Part shown: piece after piece, positions 59,865-64,000 of the stretch | Position numbering within the stretch: position 1 is the first letter of the stretch | Layout of the letters: each line of letters starts with the position of its first letter | Notes under the pieces: generated by a model | What the model saw: the letters and a program-made list of their open reading frames with translations, nothing else | The model's database searches: none | Told to the model about the DNA's origin: nothing | Virus record (IMG/VR): IMGVR_UViG_3300017989_000071 | Coordinates: 53,645-117,644 of that record | Strand: one strand, 5' to 3' | Source of the DNA: a virus | Length of the DNA: 64,000 bases | Position numbers and translations under genes: made by a program

Positions 59865-60200
59865 TCAACCTCGGATTACTCTGCGGAGCAGAATTGTCGA
59901 TTCCCCCATTCCGGTCATATCTTCGACCTCTTCCTCGCCCTCCTCTTCGGCCTCCTCGTGCTTCGGGTCCAGCACTTCGAGCAGCGTTTCCGCTTCGCCG
60001 AAATGAACCTTCTCTTCGTGAACCAGACTTTGCAGCATCGTCTTCACCCGAGGATCGCGAGCTTGCTTCAGCATGTTCTCGTAGAGGGTGACTGCTTCCA
60101 TCTCCTCGTTCATCACCTGCCGAAGGAGCTGCACATCGTCCATCGGGACATCGAGGGTGCCTCGCGCTTCGTTGATCTGTAGGGTCAATCGTTTCTTCAT
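59865..60200 (-). CDS. Ferritin-like protein (encapsulin-cargo type)
   Basis: 111 aa. Residues 30-80 read NEEMEAVTLYENMLKQARDP followed by LVHEEKVHFGEAETLLEVLD: Glu in the first helix, Y40, and EExxH at 62-66, the ligand pattern of short ferritin-like proteins related to encapsulin-associated EncFtn, which act as multimers at di-iron sites. An acidic tail follows (EEAEEEGEEEVEDM). Located about 1.6 kb after the HK97-fold capsid gene. An iron role is inference; it may also be a structural helical bundle. Confidence 0.6.
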   Translation of the reverse strand: MKKRLTLQINEARGTLDVPMDDVQLLRQVMNEEMEAVTLYENMLKQARDPRVKTMLQSLVHEEKVHFGEAETLLEVLDPKHEEAEEEGEEEVEDMTGMGESTILLRRVIRG

Positions 60201-60207
60201 CGTAGCC

Positions 60208-60744
60208 TCACGAAGTAAGAGGTTCGTGCGTCAGGTTCGCCGCACACACAACGTGCAACGGGTATTGGGTGTTCCCCCAGAAGTCGTGAATCTCGGCGGT
60301 CCGCAGCTCATACTGATTCTTGATCGAACCTTCGACCATGAAGTCGATGCGGTCGCCGATCTTCGGCCCCTTCGTAATATCCCGAAAGTCGATTCCCAGC
60401 CCTTCGAGAACCGCAATCGAGAACACGACAAGGATGTCGGACGTACGATTGAGTCCCCACTTGTCCGCCGTCTTCTGGTCGATCTCCCGATTGATGTAGA
60501 CCGGAAGGTCCACCACCGGATCGCTGTACGCAGCGGTGTCCGGCCCATCGTCGGTCACCGCGCCTTCCACAGGCTCGCCGTAGATATTCCGCGACACGCC
60601 CGACCCACCCTCGGCAGCGGACGCCTGCTGCACGAAGTACAGGCGGTGACGTTGCATCTGAAGGAAATACCGCTCGCGGTCCCACGCCTTGATCTGAGCA
60701 AGGTCTTTCGACTCCTGCCAATGTAGATTCGGAGTATCGACCAT
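60208..60744 (-). CDS. Probable neck/connector protein, 178 aa
   Basis: LHWQESKDLAQIKAWDRERY at the N-terminus, then SRNIYGEPVEG and DLPVYINREIDQKT, and a C-terminal beta region with KIGDRIDFMVEGSIKNQYEL and HVVCAANLTHEP. Position and beta character suggest a connector part. No specific family recognised. Confidence 0.58.
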   Translation of the reverse strand: MVDTPNLHWQESKDLAQIKAWDRERYFLQMQRHRLYFVQQASAAEGGSGVSRNIYGEPVEGAVTDDGPDTAAYSDPVVDLPVYINREIDQKTADKWGLNRTSDILVVFSIAVLEGLGIDFRDITKGPKIGDRIDFMVEGSIKNQYELRTAEIHDFWGNTQYPLHVVCAANLTHEPLTS

Positions 60745-60747
60745 CGG

Positions 60748-61554
60748 TTAGATTCCCGACCCGACCAGCGGTGGCATGAAGTCACCCTTGTCGTTGATGA
60801 AATCCTCGGTGATCTTCTCTTTTTCTTCTTGCGCCGTGCTGACCAGATCGGAGCCGTTGAGGTTTTGCCCCTCGTTCTGCCCCGGAATCTGCCCACCGAA
60901 CTTCGCACGCTTCTCGCCAATCAGCTCCTTCCCCAACGCAGCGGCGTAGAGCAGGAACCAATGCTGATCGGCCAGCGGAATCTGTTCGATATGATGCAGG
61001 TCTTGGTACTTCAAAACCACCTGTGGAATGTTCGTCGATTCAGGAACCGGATAAATCCACAGCGTCCCGATCCCCGGACTAGGGAAATCAGGATCGAATC
61101 GCCAATCGAACTCCGCGCTGACGATCCGCTTCGCCGTTTCGAGGTAAGACAGGTCCAGATGCAAGTCTCCGATCTCGGTCATGTACCGAATATCGAAGGA
61201 GATCAATTCGTCGGGGCTGACCCCCAACCCCAAACCCAACTGCGTGCGCGTTGGGGGAACGAGAACATTCACCGCGCCGAAGCCCCACTGCTGATCTCCG
61301 ACGCTGTTGTCCAGCTCGTACTGCTGAACGCCGCCTGAAACCGGAACCACGGTATAGCCGTACTTCGGCCAGTACCGAGAGTACCAGAGCAACGCCTCGG
61401 CAATGATCCCGTCGCGCTTCAGGTCCGAGTCCGTTCCGCCCTTCCCGTAGAAGTCGTCGTCGGCCAACTCGACTGTGAGCGAGCTGTCGCCCATCTTCCG
61501 CTTCACGAGGTTCGGAATATCGGCAACGGCTAGGGTTCGGCTGATCGTGGTCAT
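60748..61554 (-). CDS. Neck protein, T4 gp13-like type
   Basis: 268 aa. Pattern includes DIPNLVKRKMGDSSLTVEL, LLWYSRYWPKYGYTVVPV, then FGAVNVLVPPTRTQLGL and LDLSYLETAKRIVSAEFDW. I associate it with neck proteins between portal and tail in T4-like phages. The C-terminus is a charged helix. ATGA overlap with the zinc-ribbon gene before it. Confidence 0.62.
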   Translation of the reverse strand: MTTISRTLAVADIPNLVKRKMGDSSLTVELADDDFYGKGGTDSDLKRDGIIAEALLWYSRYWPKYGYTVVPVSGGVQQYELDNSVGDQQWGFGAVNVLVPPTRTQLGLGLGVSPDELISFDIRYMTEIGDLHLDLSYLETAKRIVSAEFDWRFDPDFPSPGIGTLWIYPVPESTNIPQVVLKYQDLHHIEQIPLADQHWFLLYAAALGKELIGEKRAKFGGQIPGQNEGQNLNGSDLVSTAQEEKEKITEDFINDKGDFMPPLVGSGI

Positions 61555-61772
61555 TCGTCTTCCGGCGGCTCAGTGAGATCACATCCGCACTCGGGGCACC
61601 GCTTCGGGTATGCTCCCGGATACTTCGGAACTTTGTAGCCACAGCCGGGACACTGCCGCTTCGCCGGTAGGCGTTGCAGCATGTTAATCATCCCGTTCGT
61701 GGCCTGTTCCATCACATGATCCGGATCGAGGCCGTTCATCACGCATTGGATCATCTGATCGGCGATCTGCAT
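61551..61772 (-). CDS. Small zinc-ribbon protein, 73 aa
   Basis: Helical N-terminal half and a C-terminal ribbon CPGCGYKVPKYPGAYPKRC followed by PECGC: two CxxC pairs 15 residues apart. SD AAGGGAG. Located just after capsid gene and hairpin. Possibly a capsid or connector accessory, or a late regulator. Confidence 0.68.
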   Translation of the reverse strand: MQIADQMIQCVMNGLDPDHVMEQATNGMINMLQRLPAKRQCPGCGYKVPKYPGAYPKRCPECGCDLTEPPEDE

Positions 61773-61790
61773 CTGAATCTCCCTTGAAAT

Positions 61791-61814
61791 GGAGGGCGGG
61801 CGGACCCGCCCTCC
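61791..61814 (-). terminator. Strong hairpin after the capsid gene (attenuator-like)
   Basis: Perfect 10-bp stem GGAGGGCGGG / CCCGCCCTCC with a 4-base loop, 28 bases past the capsid stop and just before the zinc-ribbon start. Only ATTTC follows, so transcription is probably reduced rather than ended, keeping capsid mRNA in excess. Confidence 0.6.
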
Positions 61815-61841
61815 ACACTACCCTATGGAGTCAACCCCCGA

Positions 61842-63284
61842 TTAGGAGGGCTGCAACGTCAGGTCAATCGCGCCGTTCGCGTAGAACTTGGAGTCGATGG
61901 CCTTCGTGGCATACCGACTCGCAATCGCCTTGCGCAGCACGAACTCGGCGTTCGGGCTGTTACTCAGCGGCGTCGCGTAGAAGGGCACGTAAGGGGCCAG
62001 CACGTAGCCGGTATCGAACATCTGATCGCCCTTGTAGCCAATCAGGATGTCGTTCGGCCCGCCGTAGGTGTCCACGTAGACGGTCCAACGGCTATTGAGT
62101 GTACCGGCCTTGAACACGCCGCGCCCGGTCAGGTTGTCGAGGTTACCGCGCCAACCCGGCAGGGTTTCCAGCACGTTCGCCACCTCCAGACCGCAAACGA
62201 TCCACTGGCCGCGAGCACGCTGCGTCGCGCCGAGAATATCGTTGCTGATCCGGGTCAGGGTGTCGATAATGCTGAGCTTGTGCTCGGTAAAGGAGATACC
62301 CGAGGGGGCTTTCCCTTCCCAAACACGGATGCCGTTGGGCACCGCCGGGTCGTACACAGCGGTCGCACGGGCGATGGCCTTCAGCTCGCGAATGACACGC
62401 CGGTCGATCTCGAACTTCAGCTCCAGCCCCAGAGCGTTGACGAGGTTGTTCTCCAAGTCTTCGCCGTGGACGACGCGCAGATCGTGGCTCGCCTCGACGG
62501 TCCACTTGGCACGCAGCTTCGTCTCGATGGGGCGCACTTCCGTCGATTCGAGGGTCATTTCGAGCTCGGGAAGCTGGGTATTTCCTTCCATCACGTAGAC
62601 GTAGCTCACCTCGCTCACCGCAGCCGAATTGCCGCTGTAATCGAAGTCCACCGCTCCGGTCCGGTAGTCAATGGTATTCGTACCGGCACCCGTGTCGCCG
62701 ACGATGTTACCGTTACCGTCGTCCTGCACGGTCAGCACGCCGTCGGTCGCCTGAAAGGTGTGCGGACGGACGGGCGAGAAGCCCAACGTCCCGACCTGAT
62801 TGGTCGCCCCGGCAGTACCGAAGGACTCGGCGGTGATCCGCTCGCTGGCGTACTCGTCGTTCGGAACCTCGATGATGTCCTGACCGGCCACCACCGCACC
62901 CTTCGTGGTGCCGTACGTGAACCGCTGGTAGAACACCAGCCCGGTCGGCCCCGACATCGGCTGAACGCTGACCAGCTCGTGAGCGATCAGGTTCGGGAAG
63001 ACGGCGCGGACCAGCGGGAACGCGAACTTGGGGAACTTGCCGAACTGGATCGTGCGGGTCGTCTCGTCGAGGCTGTTCATAAAGTCGTAGGTGTTCTCGA
63101 CCATCAGCATCGTCGCGGACTTGATCCAGTCGTCTTTTTCCTCCAGCCCTTCGGAGATGTCCCCGATACGAACCAGAGTCTCGTCGTCCTTGTAGAGAAC
63201 GACATCTTTTTCCTCGGCCAACCGCATCCCGCGCTCGTAGAGGCGGTTCATGTGGTTGTCGAAGACATTCTGTTCGGTCAACAT
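61842..63284 (-). CDS. Major capsid protein, T4 gp23-like (HK97 fold)
   Basis: 480 aa, strong AGGAGG before the ATG. FAFPLVRAVFPNLIAHELVS and SVQPMSGPTGLVFYQRFTYG are gp23 signatures, and the E-loop/P-domain helices include KLRAKWTVEASHDLRVVHG and LENNLVNALGLELKFEIDR. Residues about 170-228 contain VQDDGNGNIVGDTGAG and NTIDYRTGAVDFDY, a weaker form of the beta module shared with tail proteins, probably a surface insertion. Self-assembles into the prohead on the scaffold encoded just upstream. Confidence 0.92.
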   Translation of the reverse strand: MLTEQNVFDNHMNRLYERGMRLAEEKDVVLYKDDETLVRIGDISEGLEEKDDWIKSATMLMVENTYDFMNSLDETTRTIQFGKFPKFAFPLVRAVFPNLIAHELVSVQPMSGPTGLVFYQRFTYGTTKGAVVAGQDIIEVPNDEYASERITAESFGTAGATNQVGTLGFSPVRPHTFQATDGVLTVQDDGNGNIVGDTGAGTNTIDYRTGAVDFDYSGNSAAVSEVSYVYVMEGNTQLPELEMTLESTEVRPIETKLRAKWTVEASHDLRVVHGEDLENNLVNALGLELKFEIDRRVIRELKAIARATAVYDPAVPNGIRVWEGKAPSGISFTEHKLSIIDTLTRISNDILGATQRARGQWIVCGLEVANVLETLPGWRGNLDNLTGRGVFKAGTLNSRWTVYVDTYGGPNDILIGYKGDQMFDTGYVLAPYVPFYATPLSNSPNAEFVLRKAIASRYATKAIDSKFYANGAIDLTLQPS

Positions 63285-63352
63285 GGTCTCAGACCTCCTG
63301 TCGATTGTTGTGGGAAATTACTTACAACGTGAAGTGCAACGTGCCGGTTCCG

Positions 63353-64000
63353 TTAGCCGTTGAGCTTCTTCTCCACGCCGCTGACGATGCTGCTCGTCAG
63401 CTTCTTTCCGCGCTGTTCCTGCAACGTACCCTTATCCTTGGTACGCTCGGCCAGCTTGTGCGTCTTCTTCTCGGTCCGACGCAGACCGGGAAGGCCCGTG
63501 CTCAGCCGGGGAGTCGTGCCGCCACCTTTGGGGCCGCCAAACGCCTCGACCAGCTTGTCGATCTTCCCTTCGGCTTCCTCGGCGGTCCGGACGCGCCCCA
63601 ACGCTTCCTTGATCGCCTCGCGCTTTTCGCCGTCGTAACCGTCGAGCTTGGACTCGATCACGGCATCCACTTCCGCGCTGCGCTTCTCGTCCAGCATCGC
63701 CGCAATCACCTTGCGGGACGCCTCGAACTTCTCCTTGTACTCGCTGTACTCGCCGGACTTGGCGACGAACGCGGTGATAAGCTTCTTGCTCGCACCGAGC
63801 TCTTCGTCCATCCGTTCGGCCACCCGCTTCAGGGCTTTGTGGCGGCGCAGCAACGACTCCTTGGGACGATCCTCGTCGTCCATCTCTTCGTCGTCGTCCG
63901 GCTCCTCCATGTCGTCCTGCTCGGACTTCTTGGTTTTGCGCTTCTCGGACTTGGAACCCTTCTTCTCGGGCATCTCTTCGTCGTCGTCCTCGCCGTCTTC
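63353..64000 (-). CDS. Prohead scaffold/core protein candidate, 5' end beyond window
   Basis: The frame is open through the right edge (acidic codons EDGEDDDEE precede an internal ATG at 63,973), so the start is not in the window. At least 215 residues, very rich in Lys, Glu and Asp, with a coiled-coil-like centre (RRHKALKRVAERMDEELGAS). Position directly before the capsid gene, composition and lack of Cys/Trp fit a T4 gp22-type scaffold that is digested after assembly. Confidence 0.7.
   Translation of the reverse strand, partial: EDGEDDDEEMPEKKGSKSEKRKTKKSEQDDMEEPDDDEEMDDEDRPKESLLRRHKALKRVAERMDEELGASKKLITAFVAKSGEYSEYKEKFEASRKVIAAMLDEKRSAEVDAVIESKLDGYDGEKREAIKEALGRVRTAEEAEGKIDKLVEAFGGPKGGGTTPRLSTGLPGLRRTEKKTHKLAERTKDKGTLQEQRGKKLTSSIVSGVEKKLNG

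Overview
The window is a stretch of a double-stranded DNA tailed phage genome of the contractile-tail (myovirus) type. Every gene I can support lies on the minus strand, so transcription runs from high to low coordinates. The virion genes are T4-like in kind: gp23-like capsid, gp20-like portal, sheath, gp19-like tube, gp25, gp5-like spike, gp27-like hub, and gpJ/gp6-like and gpI-like baseplate proteins. The replication genes are of another type: a family A DNA polymerase carrying a uracil-DNA-glycosylase domain, a CHC2/TOPRIM primase and a DnaB-type helicase. An apparent spanin pair suggests a diderm (Gram-negative-type) host, and near-perfect sigma70-type promoters suggest early transcription by host RNA polymerase. 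The host cannot be named from the sequence. No tRNA, rRNA, CRISPR array, integrase, transposase or intron was recognised.

Right part (about 64 to 27.1 kb, in order of transcription): scaffold-like protein cut by the window edge, major capsid protein, zinc-ribbon protein, neck/connector candidates, a ferritin-like protein, head-tail completion candidates, a fibronectin-type virion protein, sheath, tube, tail-assembly chaperone with an apparent frameshift extension, tape measure, baseplate hub, spike and wedge proteins, two large fibre-like proteins, the lysis cassette (amidase, holin candidate, overlapping spanin candidates), portal and minor head protein. The genes are nearly all joined by 1-10 base overlaps. 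I found no sigma70-type promoter by eye in this part, so it probably uses a different late transcription programme. A related beta-rich module with a core like VDDGxGxxxGRNGY occurs in three tail proteins, with a weaker version in the capsid protein.

Middle (about 27.1 to 10 kb): a series of short transcription units. At least nine have a TTGACA-17 bp-TATAAT-type promoter, often directly behind a rho-independent terminator of the previous unit. Six promoters share the spacer core CGTACTCGAA, which looks like an operator for one regulator. In six units the TGA stop of the upstream gene lies inside the TTGACA box. These units carry many small unknown early proteins, a UvsW-like SF2 helicase, the DnaB-type helicase, a DHH phosphoesterase, an ArdC-type antirestriction protein, a CxxCGxCC protein and a macro-domain protein. 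This part also holds a roughly 315-base structured leader (16,180-16,494), a probable 80-nt small RNA (26,021-26,100) and an AT/GC-structured intergenic region with a Z-DNA tract and two G-quadruplex motifs (17,788-18,027).

Left part (about 10 to 0 kb): one compact replication/recombination operon from a single promoter at 10,120-10,148. In order: primase, UDG-polymerase fusion, a small recombination-mediator-like unknown, gp32-like single-strand binding protein, flap endonuclease, a small unknown, and a fused SbcD-SbcC (Mre11-Rad50-like) protein that runs off the left edge.
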